From Hyphomicrobiales bacterium (GTDB taxonomy: Bacteria; Pseudomonadota; Alphaproteobacteria; Rhizobiales; Rhizobiaceae), in NCBI GenBank assembly GCA_900473185.1, contig UCKU01000025.1:1-64000 (forward strand): DNA of 64,000 nucleotides, read 5' to 3'. Shown in pieces: positions 35,245-44,037 of this stretch; within the stretch, counting starts at the first letter, position 1, and the number at the start of each line of letters is the position of its first letter. The translations under genes and the position numbers were made by a program. The notes below the pieces were generated by a model that worked only from the letters and a program-made list of their open reading frames with translations, had not been told where the DNA came from and made no database searches.

Positions 35245-36258
35245 ATGACGACAAAAGGCGGCGCAGCCATGCGGCATGAAACCGGCAGCCCCGTGCGGCT
35301 GGCATTCTGCCTGTTGCTGGCGCTCGCCGTAGTTATTCTGGCCGGCATTTCCTTCGGCGTCTCCGGATTGCCGGTCGCCCGCGCGCTTCATCTGCTCTTT
35401 GCACCCGACGGCTCGCCGGATAGCGCTCTGGTGTGGGACGTGCGCCTGCCGCGGGCCATGCTCGCCATGCTGGTCGGCGCCAATCTCGCCATTGCCGGGG
35501 TACTGATCCAGACGCTGACCCGCAATTCGCTCGCTTCGCCGCAGACCTTCGGCATCAACGCCGGGGCCTCGCTGGTCATCGTCATCTCACTTATCGCGAT
35601 GCCCGGCCTGAGTGCCGGCGGCACGGTCTGGCCTGCCTTCATTGGTGCTGCCGCCGTAGGCCTGGCCATGTGGGCGCTGTCGGTCTCCGGTGCGATGAAT
35701 GAGATGAAGCTGGCCCTTGCAGGCATCTCCATCCAGCTCGTGCTTGCCGCGCTCGTGCAAGCCATCCTCATTGCCAACAATGCCGGTCAGGATATCGTCT
35801 ACTGGCTCGCCGGCTCCATCAATGGCGCGCAATGGAGCAAGGTCTGGATCATCCTGCCCTTCACGCTTCTCGGCGGGGGGATTGCCTTGATCGCCGGTCG
35901 TCATTTCGGGGTGCTGGCGCTCGATGAGACCACCGGGGTTTCGCTTGGCCAGAATGCCCGGCGTGTCGGCGGCCTTGCCGCCACACTCATCGTCATTCTC
36001 GCTGGTTCCGCCGTCGCCGTCAGCGGCCCGATCGGCTTCATCGGCTTGCTGGTGCCCCATATCGTGCGGCGTCTCGCCGGCAATGATCAGCTGACAGTGA
36101 TCGTGCTGAGCGCCATCACCGGCCCCTTGCTGCTGACTGCCGCCGATCTCCTGGGCCGCGTCGCCGCTTTTCCGGCCGAAACCCCTGTCGGCATCGTGAC
36201 GGCGCTGATCGGCGCACCGGCTTTCGTCGCTATCCTCTGGGGGCAGAGGGTAAAATGA
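35245..36258 (+). CDS. FecCD-family siderophore permease, subunit 1
   Basis: A 337-residue inner-membrane permease with about ten transmembrane segments. It shows the FecCD features: VRLPRAMLAMLVGANLAIAG, IQTLTRNSLASPQTFGINAG, and GPIGFIGLLVPHIVRRLAGN near the coupling helix. It starts 6 nt after the binding protein and overlaps the second permease by 4 nt. An internal ATG at 35269 is an alternative start. Confidence 0.93.
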   Translation: MTTKGGAAMRHETGSPVRLAFCLLLALAVVILAGISFGVSGLPVARALHLLFAPDGSPDSALVWDVRLPRAMLAMLVGANLAIAGVLIQTLTRNSLASPQTFGINAGASLVIVISLIAMPGLSAGGTVWPAFIGAAAVGLAMWALSVSGAMNEMKLALAGISIQLVLAALVQAILIANNAGQDIVYWLAGSINGAQWSKVWIILPFTLLGGGIALIAGRHFGVLALDETTGVSLGQNARRVGGLAATLIVILAGSAVAVSGPIGFIGLLVPHIVRRLAGNDQLTVIVLSAITGPLLLTAADLLGRVAAFPAETPVGIVTALIGAPAFVAILWGQRVK

Positions 36259-37259
36259 CGAGTGCGGTCCTGCTATCGAAGAGCCTGCGTGCGGCAAGCG
36301 TCTGCCTCGTCGTCGCTGTTCTCATCCTCATCATTGCCGTGCTCGGCATGACGATCGGCGCCGTCACGCTGTCGGTCGGTCAGGTGCTGGATGGTATTGC
36401 CGGCGGCAAGAGCGCCTTCATCGTCATGCAGTACCGCGCCCCGCGCGTCATCGTTTCCATCCTCGCCGGCGCCGCGCTCGGCATTGCCGGCACCTTCCTG
36501 CAAGGCGCGCTGCGCAATCCGCTGGCCTCGCCCGATGTGGTCGGCATCACCAAATGGGCCGGCCTCGGCGCCTTTCTCGCCGGCCTCTTCACGCCACCGG
36601 CCTGGGCCGTCTGGGCCATTCCATCAGGCGTCATCGCTGGTGCGGTTACCGGCGCATGTGTGCTGCTCGCCATCGGCCGCACATTCGGCGGCGGTATTGC
36701 AGCGCTCGCCCTTGTCGGCGTCGCGCTCGGCATGCTGGCCCAGGCGCTGATGCAATATGTCATGGTGCTCGTCCCGACCCGCGCCGACCAGTCGATGGTC
36801 TGGCTTGCCGGCAGCGTCTATGGCTCGACGATGACCGATGTGGTCGCTCTCTCGCTCTGGCTCGTTGCGTGCCTACCTTTCGTGCTGATCGCCACCATCA
36901 GGCTCGATGCCGGCGGCTTCGGTGATGATACGCTTGTCAGTCTCGGTATTTCGCCCGGTCTCTTGCGCGGCGGCCTCATCGTCGTCTCGGTGCTGCTCTG
37001 CGCCGGCAGTGTCGCCGCCGTCGGCTCCATGGGCTTCCTCGGCCTGCTCTCGCCGCATGCCGCCCGCCTGCTCGTCGGCCCGCGCGCCCGCCATATGGTT
37101 CCTGCGAGCGCCCTGATCGGCGCCCTGACGCTTTCCGCTGCCGATCTGATCGGCCGGCTGGTGGCCCTGCCGAACGAGATCCCGGCCGGCATCGTCGCTG
37201 CCGTGATCGGCGGTCCCTATCTCATTTTCCTGCTGATCAAGGAGGCAGGCCGCCCATGA
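36255..37259 (+). CDS. FecCD-family siderophore permease, subunit 2
   Basis: A 334-residue paralogue of the preceding permease, pairing with it as a heterodimer. It carries YRAPRVIVSILAGAALGIAG, LQGALRNPLASPDVVGITKW, and GSMGFLGLLSPHAARLLVG. It overlaps both neighbours by ATGA, so permease and ATPase synthesis are coupled. Confidence 0.93.
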   Translation: MTSAVLLSKSLRAASVCLVVAVLILIIAVLGMTIGAVTLSVGQVLDGIAGGKSAFIVMQYRAPRVIVSILAGAALGIAGTFLQGALRNPLASPDVVGITKWAGLGAFLAGLFTPPAWAVWAIPSGVIAGAVTGACVLLAIGRTFGGGIAALALVGVALGMLAQALMQYVMVLVPTRADQSMVWLAGSVYGSTMTDVVALSLWLVACLPFVLIATIRLDAGGFGDDTLVSLGISPGLLRGGLIVVSVLLCAGSVAAVGSMGFLGLLSPHAARLLVGPRARHMVPASALIGALTLSAADLIGRLVALPNEIPAGIVAAVIGGPYLIFLLIKEAGRP

Positions 37260-38068
37260 CTGATGCAGGTATGACTGATGCCGCCCATTCGCGCCTGTCG
37301 GCCGAGGACCTGACGCTCGGTTATGCCGCGATCAAAGTGCTCGATCATGTCGATGTCACGATTCCCGACGGCAAGATCACCGCCCTGATCGGCGCCAACG
37401 GTTCCGGCAAATCGACGCTGCTCAGGGCGCTGGGTCGTATCATCCAGCCGCTCGGCGGCACCGTGACGCTGGACGGTAAGGCGATCGCCACCATGCCCGG
37501 TAAGGCCATTGCCCAGACGCTGGCGCTCTTGCCGCAAAGCCCTGTTTCACCCGATGGTCTCACGGTGCGCCAGCTCTGCCGCTTCGGCCGCCACCCGCAC
37601 AAGGGTATGCTGTCGCGCACGACGCGCCATGACGAGCAGATCGTCGAGGCATCGCTGGCCGCAACCGGCCTGACCGATCTCGCCGAGCGCCCGCTCGACC
37701 GCCTCTCAGGCGGCCAGCGCCAGCGCGCCTGGATCGCCATGGCGCTGGCGCAGGAAACCCCGATCCTGCTGCTCGACGAGCCGACGACCTATCTCGACAT
37801 CGCCCACCAGCTGGAAGTTCTGGAACTGTTGAAGGAATTGAACGAGAAAAGTGGACGCACCATCGTCATGGTCGTCCACGATCTCAATCACGCCGCCCAA
37901 TATGCCGACCACATCATCGCCGTCGCCGATGGCGGCATTCACGCGTCGGGCAGCCCTGCCGATCTTCTGAAGCCGGAGCTCATTCGCGCCGTCTTCGGCA
38001 TCGATGCGGTCGTGATATCCCATCCCGTTGATGGGACACCACTCTGCCTGCCCCTCGTCGAACGTTAG
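37256..38068 (+). CDS. iron-siderophore ABC transporter ATPase (FecE/FhuC-like)
   Basis: A 270-residue ATPase powering import. Walker A GANGSGKSTLL, Q-loop LLPQSPVSPDGLTV, signature LSGGQRQRAWIAMAL, Walker B ILLLDEPTTYLD and switch His (VVHDLNHA) are intact. A second ATG at 37271 is possible. Last gene of the operon; downstream lie a palindromic element and mgtE in the opposite direction. Confidence 0.95.
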   Translation: MTDAGMTDAAHSRLSAEDLTLGYAAIKVLDHVDVTIPDGKITALIGANGSGKSTLLRALGRIIQPLGGTVTLDGKAIATMPGKAIAQTLALLPQSPVSPDGLTVRQLCRFGRHPHKGMLSRTTRHDEQIVEASLAATGLTDLAERPLDRLSGGQRQRAWIAMALAQETPILLLDEPTTYLDIAHQLEVLELLKELNEKSGRTIVMVVHDLNHAAQYADHIIAVADGGIHASGSPADLLKPELIRAVFGIDAVVISHPVDGTPLCLPLVER

Positions 38069-38375
38069 AGCCGTTCCAGCAAGAACGTGCGTTGAAGCGA
38101 TGAGATGGAGCTGTTCTTACACAGAACGAACAAGATCATTGGCACGGTGCATAGGATGCATAACTTGCATAGGATTTTCCATTGGTCGTGTGGGAAATGT
38201 CAGACGGTGACATGACAGGTATTGAATCTGACATTTCCTATAGAGCAGTGGAAAACTGCCTCTGCATCTTATGCGACCTATGCAGGCACTGAAGGCCCCG
38301 CCCGGAATTGCATCAGAACAAAACTCTGGATGCGGATGATTTCAGGCCGGCCGGCCCGAAATCTGAAGCAAGGAT
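38069..38375. other. 307-bp convergent intergenic region
   Basis: It lies between the ends of the ABC operon and mgtE. It holds a small hairpin GTTCT-TACAC-AGAAC (near 38113-38127), the 139-bp palindromic element at 38146-38284, and a G+C-rich GGCCGGCCGGCC stretch near 38345. No gene is seen. Confidence 0.6.
38146..38284. repeat. 139-bp long inverted repeat, MITE-like
   Basis: The two arms mirror each other about position 38216. TGCATAGG (38148-38155) matches CCTATGCA (38277-38284), then GCATAA, TGCA and TTTTCCA (38175-38181) match TGGAAAA (38249-38255), and GGAAATGTCAGA (38193-38204) matches TCTGACATTTCC (38227-38238) perfectly. The arms are about 57 nt with a 22-nt loop. GGCAC lies directly on both sides (38141-38145 and 38285-38289), consistent with a 5-bp target duplication. 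It carries no gene. Confidence 0.7.
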
Positions 38376-39749
38376 CTACAGCAGCGTCCCGCTGAGGATC
38401 AGCAGCGCCACCGAGAAGTAGATGACTAGCCCGGTGACGTCGACCAGGGTGGCGACGAAGGGAGCCGATGCCGTTGCCGGATCGAGCCGCAGCTTCTGCA
38501 AGATGAACGGCAGCATCGAACCCGAAATTGAGCCGAAGGTGACGATGCCGACCAGTGCGGCAAAGACCGTCAGGCCGACCAGTTGCCAGTGCGGGCCGTA
38601 ATCATAGAGCCCGGCCGTCTGCCAGAAGATCACGCGCAGCAGGCCGACAAGCCCGAGAATGGCGCCGAGCACGATGCCCGTCGGCAGTTCGCGCAACAGC
38701 ACCCGCCACCAGTCGGTGAGCTTAAGCTCGCCGACGGCCAGCGCCCGGATGATGAGCGAGGTTGCCTGCGAACCGGAATTGCCGCCGGAGCTCATGATCA
38801 GCGGAATGAAGAGCGTCAGCACGACGGCCTTTTCCAGCTCGCCTTCGAAATGCTGCATGGCGCTTGCCGTCAGCATTTCGCCGAGGAAGAGGGCGCAGAG
38901 CCAGCCCGCACGCTTGCGGATCATGCCGCCGAAGCTGATCTTCATATAGGGCTTGCCGAGCGCTTCCATGCCGCCGAACTTCTGGGCAGCTTCGGTCGTA
39001 TCTGAGATCATCGTGTCGATGACGTCATCGACCGTGACGATGCCGAGCACCATGCCGTGGTCGTCGACGACGGGCAGCGCCAGGAGGTCGTGCTTGCGGA
39101 TCAGCCGCGCGACATCTTCCTGCTTCATCAGCGCATTGGCCGAAACCGGCGTGCCCTTCTGTGCGACGGAGAGGATCGAGGCATCGGGCTCGCCGGTGAT
39201 GAGGCGGCGCAGCGTCACGACATGCATCAGCGCGCCGGAATTGTGATCCAGCACATAGATGGCATAGACGGTTTCGCGCGAGCGCTCGACCTGCCGGACA
39301 TGGTCCAGCGTCTGGGCGATCGTCCAGTCATCGGGCACGCTGACGAATTCCGTCGTCATGATGCTGCCGGCCGTGCGCGGCGGATAGCCCATCAGATGCT
39401 GGATGGCGATGCGGACGGGTTCTTCCAGGCTGGAGAAGAGGCGCACGCGATTATCGACGTCGAGTTCCAAGAGAACGTCGGCGACGCGGTCGTTGGACAT
39501 GCCGTGCAGCAGCCGGGCCGAATCCGCACTGTCCATCAGCGCCAGAATGGTTGGAGCATTGCGCAGCTCCGGACGGTCGAGAATGTTGACGGCATAGTCC
39601 TGCGGCATCCGCGAGAGGATGCGGCCGGCTTCAGCCGGGGCAAGTCCGTTCAGCGATTCCACGCGCTCGGCGATGGACGCAACACGGCTGTTGTTCATGA
39701 ACGCACGGGCGGCATAACCGGCCCGCAGAGGGAAGCGATTGATATTCAT
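38376..39749 (-). CDS. mgtE: magnesium transporter MgtE
   Basis: A 457-residue Mg2+ channel. An N-terminal MgtE N domain (LAPAEAGRILSRMPQDYAVN) is followed by two CBS domains (about 135-260, with MTTEFVSVPDDWTI and LALPVVDDHGMVLGIVTVDD) and a five-helix membrane domain with SSGGNSGSQATSLIIRALA and the C-terminal pore segment. These are the expected Mg2+-gated elements. A structured leader lies upstream. Confidence 0.95.
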   Translation of the reverse strand: MNINRFPLRAGYAARAFMNNSRVASIAERVESLNGLAPAEAGRILSRMPQDYAVNILDRPELRNAPTILALMDSADSARLLHGMSNDRVADVLLELDVDNRVRLFSSLEEPVRIAIQHLMGYPPRTAGSIMTTEFVSVPDDWTIAQTLDHVRQVERSRETVYAIYVLDHNSGALMHVVTLRRLITGEPDASILSVAQKGTPVSANALMKQEDVARLIRKHDLLALPVVDDHGMVLGIVTVDDVIDTMISDTTEAAQKFGGMEALGKPYMKISFGGMIRKRAGWLCALFLGEMLTASAMQHFEGELEKAVVLTLFIPLIMSSGGNSGSQATSLIIRALAVGELKLTDWWRVLLRELPTGIVLGAILGLVGLLRVIFWQTAGLYDYGPHWQLVGLTVFAALVGIVTFGSISGSMLPFILQKLRLDPATASAPFVATLVDVTGLVIYFSVALLILSGTLL

Positions 39750-39750
39750 T

Positions 39751-39914
39751 GGCTCGCCTTTCCGTCGATCCGCCGTAGCGTCCGAACGGGCGAGCCTGGA
39801 GCATCCAGGTCAGCGCACGACGGCCGCGTACGGCAAAGGCAATCGACTGCTACTGTCGCTTGGCATCGTGATGATGGCTCCGTTGATATCCGTGCAAAAC
39901 TTGTGTCATGCACG
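39751..39914 (-). promoter_or_regulatory. structured 5' leader of mgtE, possible regulatory RNA
   Basis: On the minus strand GGCTCGCC (39796-39789) can pair with GGCGAGCC (39758-39751), which contains the ribosome binding site 2 nt before the ATG. A competing hairpin CCTGGA-TGC-TCCAGG (39809-39795) shares two bases with that stem. Further out, CGTGCA and TGCACG (39914-39909 / 39896-39891) form a third stem. The layout allows masked and open forms of the ribosome binding site. It does not match the M-box consensus as recalled. Confidence 0.45.
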
Positions 39915-40065
39915 GGTCGCACTAGGTGGTCTCGAATACGGAAAAAGTCAAGCTGCTTAGATGTTTAACGCCAGAATGCCGCACCCTCGGAGCGGCATTA
40001 TAGGTCAACATCCTTTACGCAATATTTCGAGCGTCGGAAAAGGCGGATTTTCGACCTCGAAAACC

Positions 40066-41079
40066 TCAGAAGCCGGCGAGAACGACCTTGCCCTTCATCT
40101 TGCCGCTCTCGACCATGGCATGCGCCTTTTTCAGGTTCGCGGCATTGATCGCACCCACGGTTTCCGACAGGGTCGTGCGGATTTTGCCGGCATCGACAAG
40201 CTCGGAAATCCTGTTGAGGATCTTGTGCTGCTCGATCATGTCAGGCGTGCCGAAGAGTGGGCGGGTGAACATCAGCTCCCAGTGAACGGAGGCCGCCTTG
40301 CGCTTGAAGGGAACGATATCGAAGGTCTTGGGATCGTCGATCAGTGCGAAGCGGCCCTGCGGCGCGAGCACTTCGACAATATCGGCGACATGCTTGTCCG
40401 TATTCGTCGTCGAGAAGATGAAGCCCGGCGCTCCGATGCCAAGCGCTGCGACCTGCGGCGCGATCGGCTGCGAATGATCGACGACGTGATGGGCGCCAAG
40501 CTCCTTCACCCAGTTCTGCGTTTCCGGACGCGAGGCCGTGGCGATAACGGTGAGGTCCGTCAGCGCGCGGGCGATCTGGATAGCGATCGAGCCGACGCCG
40601 CCCGCACCACCGATGATGAGCACGGCAGGAGCCGCACCCGGAACGGGATCGGTGACGCGCAGCCGGTCGAACAGCGCTTCATAAGCTGTGATCGAGGTCA
40701 GCGGCAGGGCAGCGGCCGCAGCGAAATCCAGGCTCTTCGGCTTGCCTCCGACGATGCGCTCGTCGACGAGCTGGAACTCGGCATTCGAGCCGGGGCGATT
40801 GATGACGCCGGAATAGAAGACTTCGTCACCCGGCTTGAACAGGGTGACATCGGAACCGACGGCCTTGACGATGCCGGCGGCATCGAAGCCGAGCACCTTC
40901 AGCTCATCGACGGGCGGCGCCATGTTGGCGCGCACCTTCACGTCGACGGGGTTGACGGAGACCGCCTTGATCTCGACGAGCAGGTCGTGGCCCTTGGCCT
41001 CGGGTGTGGGCAGTTCGACATCGATCAGCGAGGTTTCGGCGGCGATTGGCTGTGGGGTCTTGTAAGCGACGGCGCGCAT
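40066..41079 (-). CDS. zinc-type alcohol dehydrogenase / quinone oxidoreductase (MDR family)
   Basis: A 337-residue NADPH-dependent enzyme of the ZADH1/quinone-oxidoreductase branch. It has an N-terminal GroES-like domain (GHDLLVEIKAVSVNPVDVKV) and the nucleotide motif LIIGGAGGVGSIAIQIARA. Structural zinc cysteines are absent, as is usual in quinone oxidoreductases. It is divergent from an HxlR regulator, a standard arrangement for electrophile or quinone response. Confidence 0.92.
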   Translation of the reverse strand: MRAVAYKTPQPIAAETSLIDVELPTPEAKGHDLLVEIKAVSVNPVDVKVRANMAPPVDELKVLGFDAAGIVKAVGSDVTLFKPGDEVFYSGVINRPGSNAEFQLVDERIVGGKPKSLDFAAAAALPLTSITAYEALFDRLRVTDPVPGAAPAVLIIGGAGGVGSIAIQIARALTDLTVIATASRPETQNWVKELGAHHVVDHSQPIAPQVAALGIGAPGFIFSTTNTDKHVADIVEVLAPQGRFALIDDPKTFDIVPFKRKAASVHWELMFTRPLFGTPDMIEQHKILNRISELVDAGKIRTTLSETVGAINAANLKKAHAMVESGKMKGKVVLAGF

Positions 41080-41156
41080 CTTCTGAAACTCCTGTGTTCA
41101 TTGCACGAGAGCTAGATGCGACCTATGTTCCGGCAACACAAGAATGCACAAATTCT

Positions 41157-41180
41157 GTACGTAGTACCAAAAAGGATACT
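41157..41180. promoter_or_regulatory. candidate HxlR operator
   Basis: GTAC-GTA-GTAC (41157-41167) overlaps AGTACC-AAAAA-GGATACT (41163-41180), two dyads in 24 bp immediately before the HxlR gene and in the only spacer shared with the divergent oxidoreductase gene. Confidence 0.45.
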
Positions 41181-41184
41181 GTAA

Positions 41185-41586
41185 ATGTCGCTGCCGCGCG
41201 CCAAACTGGTCACGAATTTTCCCGGTTGCCCGGTGGAGGCGACGCTGACCTATCTCGATGGAAAGTGGAAGGGCGTGATCCTTTTCCACCTGATGGACAA
41301 GACTTTGCGCTTCAACGAGCTGAGACGCCATCTGCCTGCCATCACCCAGCGCATGCTGACCAAGCAGCTGCGCGAGCTGGAAGAGTCCGGTCTGATCTCA
41401 CGAACAGTTTACCCGGTCGTGCCGCCGCGCGTCGAATATGCGCTGACACCGCTCGGCTCCACACTGAAACCGGTCATCCGGGCGCTTGCCGCCTGGGGCG
41501 ATGAATTCGTCTTCTGCAGCCCCGAGGGACGGGAGCTGCGTATCGCAAAGGCTCTAAGCGCTCCGGCTGCGGAGCTCCAGGCGTAG
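41185..41586 (+). CDS. HxlR-family transcriptional regulator
   Basis: A 133-residue winged-helix regulator. GCPVEATLTYLDGKWKGVIL has the conserved N-terminal Cys15 that acts as a redox or electrophile sensor in several members, and ELRRHLPAITQRMLTKQLRE is the recognition helix region. The 3' end overlaps the convergent MFS gene by 33 bp. It probably controls the divergent quinone oxidoreductase gene. Confidence 0.92.
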   Translation: MSLPRAKLVTNFPGCPVEATLTYLDGKWKGVILFHLMDKTLRFNELRRHLPAITQRMLTKQLRELEESGLISRTVYPVVPPRVEYALTPLGSTLKPVIRALAAWGDEFVFCSPEGRELRIAKALSAPAAELQA

Positions 41587-42786
41587 CGACGCTGCGAAGA
41601 CGAAGAGGCCGAGGAAAGACAGGACGGCGCCGACATAGCCGGTTGCCGCAAAACCATAGCCGCCGGCAATGACGAGGCCGCCGAGCCACGCGCCGAGCGC
41701 GTTGGCAATGTTGAAAGCCGAGTGATTGGAGGCGGCCGCCAGCGTCTGCGCATCGGCCGCAACATCCATCAGGCGCGTCTGCAGCGCCGGGCCTGCCGCA
41801 AAACCGCAGCCGACGAGGAAGACGCAGAGGCCGAGCATGTAGGGGTTGGCGGCAGTCAGCGAGAACATCGTCAGCACGACGATATTGTAGACCAGCGAAC
41901 CGCCGATCGTGCCGAGCAGCGATTTGTCCGCCAGCCACGAGCCGATGACATTGCCGGCATTCATGCCGACGCCGAAGAGCACGAGCATGAGCGCAACGGC
42001 CGTTTCCGGCAGCATCGCCACCTGTGTCGTGGTCGAGGCGATGTAGCTGAACATCGCAAACATGCCGCCGTAACCGACGGCTGCGATGCCAAGCGTCAGC
42101 AGGATCTGTGGACGGCGGAAGGCGCTGAGTTCGCGCAGTGCGCTTGCTCCTTCCGAGACCTTGTCATGCGGAACGTAGAACCAGATGAGGGCGACCGTGA
42201 CGAGGCCGATGATGCCGACGGTCAGGAAGGCGACCTGCCAGTCGAGCGCCTGGCCGAAGAAGGTCGTCAGCGGCGTGCCGAGCAGGGTTGCGACCGTCAG
42301 GCCGAGCATGACGCGGCCGACGGCCCGTGCGCGGCGATGCACCGGCACCATGGAGGCGGCAACGAGCGCTGCCACACCGAAATAGGCGCCATGCGGCAGG
42401 CCGGTAATGAAACGCAGCACCGTGAAGCTCTCGAAGGTCGGCGCGACGGCGCTCAGGATATTGCCGACCGCAAAGAGCAGCATCAGACAGAGCAGCAGCG
42501 TGCGCCGCGCCATCTTGGCGGCAAGCACGGCAATAACGGGCGCTCCGATCACCACGCCGAGCGCATAGGCGCTGATGACATAACCTGCCTGCGGGGTCGT
42601 GACCGAGAAGGTGTCGGCCACATTGGGCAGCAGGCCCATGATCGCGAATTCGCCCGTACCAATGCCGAAACCGCCGGCGGCGAGCGCCAGTTGCACCAGC
42701 GCGACGGTCATGGCCGAGGGAAGCGCTGCCTCCGGCCCGGAATCGATAGAATCATCTATGGAATCGTTGACGGCAACCTGGCTCAC
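41554..42786 (-). CDS. MFS transporter, DHA1 (AraJ-like) family
   Basis: A 410-residue 12-TM drug/sugar antiporter. It has GTGEFAIMGLLPNVADTFSV in TM1 and the loop motif PVHRRARAVGRVMLGLTVA. It starts at GTG 42786 after GAGGACC. Its last 11 codons overlap the end of the HxlR gene on the opposite strand. Substrate unknown. Confidence 0.9.
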   Translation of the reverse strand: MSQVAVNDSIDDSIDSGPEAALPSAMTVALVQLALAAGGFGIGTGEFAIMGLLPNVADTFSVTTPQAGYVISAYALGVVIGAPVIAVLAAKMARRTLLLCLMLLFAVGNILSAVAPTFESFTVLRFITGLPHGAYFGVAALVAASMVPVHRRARAVGRVMLGLTVATLLGTPLTTFFGQALDWQVAFLTVGIIGLVTVALIWFYVPHDKVSEGASALRELSAFRRPQILLTLGIAAVGYGGMFAMFSYIASTTTQVAMLPETAVALMLVLFGVGMNAGNVIGSWLADKSLLGTIGGSLVYNIVVLTMFSLTAANPYMLGLCVFLVGCGFAAGPALQTRLMDVAADAQTLAAASNHSAFNIANALGAWLGGLVIAGGYGFAATGYVGAVLSFLGLFVFAASLRLELRSRSA

Positions 42787-43089
42787 GGGCGGTCCTCGGA
42801 GGATCTGTGCTTTGATAACGGCCGCTGGCGGGACGCGCAGGGCCGGTCATTTGCAATTGGTGGGCAGAAATGGCGGGGGGCGGAGATATCATCTCCATCA
42901 TCCCATCTATTGAACGGCAAGCAGGAAGCGTCGAGTGCTTTTTTTGCAGTGCAGCGTCCTGCTATCTGCATACGTCCATTGCAATATTTGCGTTTCGGCG
43001 GTGTGACCGGGAAAACCATCCGGCTTGAAATCGCAGGTGCATCAACCATTTCTTGAGGGCAGAGATAGCGGGATAGGAACAGGCACCTC
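42787..43089. other. 303-bp divergent intergenic region with a 15-bp dyad
   Basis: It lies between the MFS gene and the lipid kinase gene. GGAGAT-ATC-ATCTCC (42882-42896) is a perfect dyad and a candidate operator about 100 bp upstream of the MFS start. A run of eight T lies near 42940. No small gene is seen. Confidence 0.45.
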
Positions 43090-44034
43090 ATGAAGCTCGT
43101 CGGTTTTTTCAATCGCGACGGCGGTACCTTCAGAACGACAGACATGCAGGCTTATGAAAGGCGCGCGGAAGAAGTCTTCCGCGAAGCCGGCCATGATTTC
43201 GATGCCATTGTCTTCTCCGGCAACGAGATCGTTCCCGCCATGGAGCGTGCCGCACGGCGCGACGATATCGACGGCATCGTCGCCGGCGGTGGCGACGGCA
43301 CCATTTCGGCAGCAGCATCGATCGCATGGAAGAACGGCGTGGCGCTCGGCGTCGTGCCGGCCGGCACCATGAACCTCTTTGCCCGCTCCCTGAAAGTGCC
43401 GCTCGATATCTGGCAGGCGCTCGATGTGCTGGCTTTCGGCGAACTCGACAATATCGATATCGCCAGCGCCAACGGAAGGCCGTTCATCCACCAGTTCTCC
43501 GCCGGCCTGCATGCGCGCATGGTGCGCTACCGCAATTCCTACAGCTACCGCTCCCGCTTCGGAAAGATGCGGGCCAGCACCCGCGCCGCCTTCGGCGTCG
43601 TCTTCAACCCGCCGGAATTCGAGGTCGAGTTCGAGGCGGCCGGCCTGAAGGAGAGCCGACGTGTCTCGGCCATCTCCGTTTCCAACAACCCCTTCGGCGA
43701 AAACGCGCTGCTCTATGCCGACAACCTGCGCAGCGGCGAACTCGGCTTCTACACGGCAAAACCGCTGAAACCGCTCGGCGTCGCACGGTTGGCGATCGAC
43801 ATGCTGCGCGGCAAGTTCCGCGAAAACGATGCGGTCATGGTCCTGCATCCGGCCGAGGTGCATCTGCACTTCCCGAAGCTGCGCGCCAAGGCGAACTGCG
43901 TGATGGATGGCGAGCTTCTGCCGCTGGAGCGCGATGTCACCGTCAAGCTGCATCCGGGCGAATTGAAGGTGCTGGTCAAGCAGGGATTGGCCGCACAGGA
44001 AGGCGAACGGGAACGGCGCGAACCGGCCGCGTGA
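43090..44034 (+). CDS. diacylglycerol kinase-like lipid kinase (YegS/BmrU family)
   Basis: A 314-residue soluble lipid kinase. The nucleotide motif AGGGDGTISAAAS (GGGDGT at 66-71) and the GVVPAGTMNLFARSLKVPLD segment are diagnostic of the DAGK catalytic domain. The C-terminal beta-sandwich lacks extra domains. Substrate could be diacylglycerol, ceramide or another membrane lipid. Ends 3 nt from the convergent diguanylate cyclase gene. Confidence 0.92.
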   Translation: MKLVGFFNRDGGTFRTTDMQAYERRAEEVFREAGHDFDAIVFSGNEIVPAMERAARRDDIDGIVAGGGDGTISAAASIAWKNGVALGVVPAGTMNLFARSLKVPLDIWQALDVLAFGELDNIDIASANGRPFIHQFSAGLHARMVRYRNSYSYRSRFGKMRASTRAAFGVVFNPPEFEVEFEAAGLKESRRVSAISVSNNPFGENALLYADNLRSGELGFYTAKPLKPLGVARLAIDMLRGKFRENDAVMVLHPAEVHLHFPKLRAKANCVMDGELLPLERDVTVKLHPGELKVLVKQGLAAQEGERERREPAA

Positions 44035-44037
44035 TTT

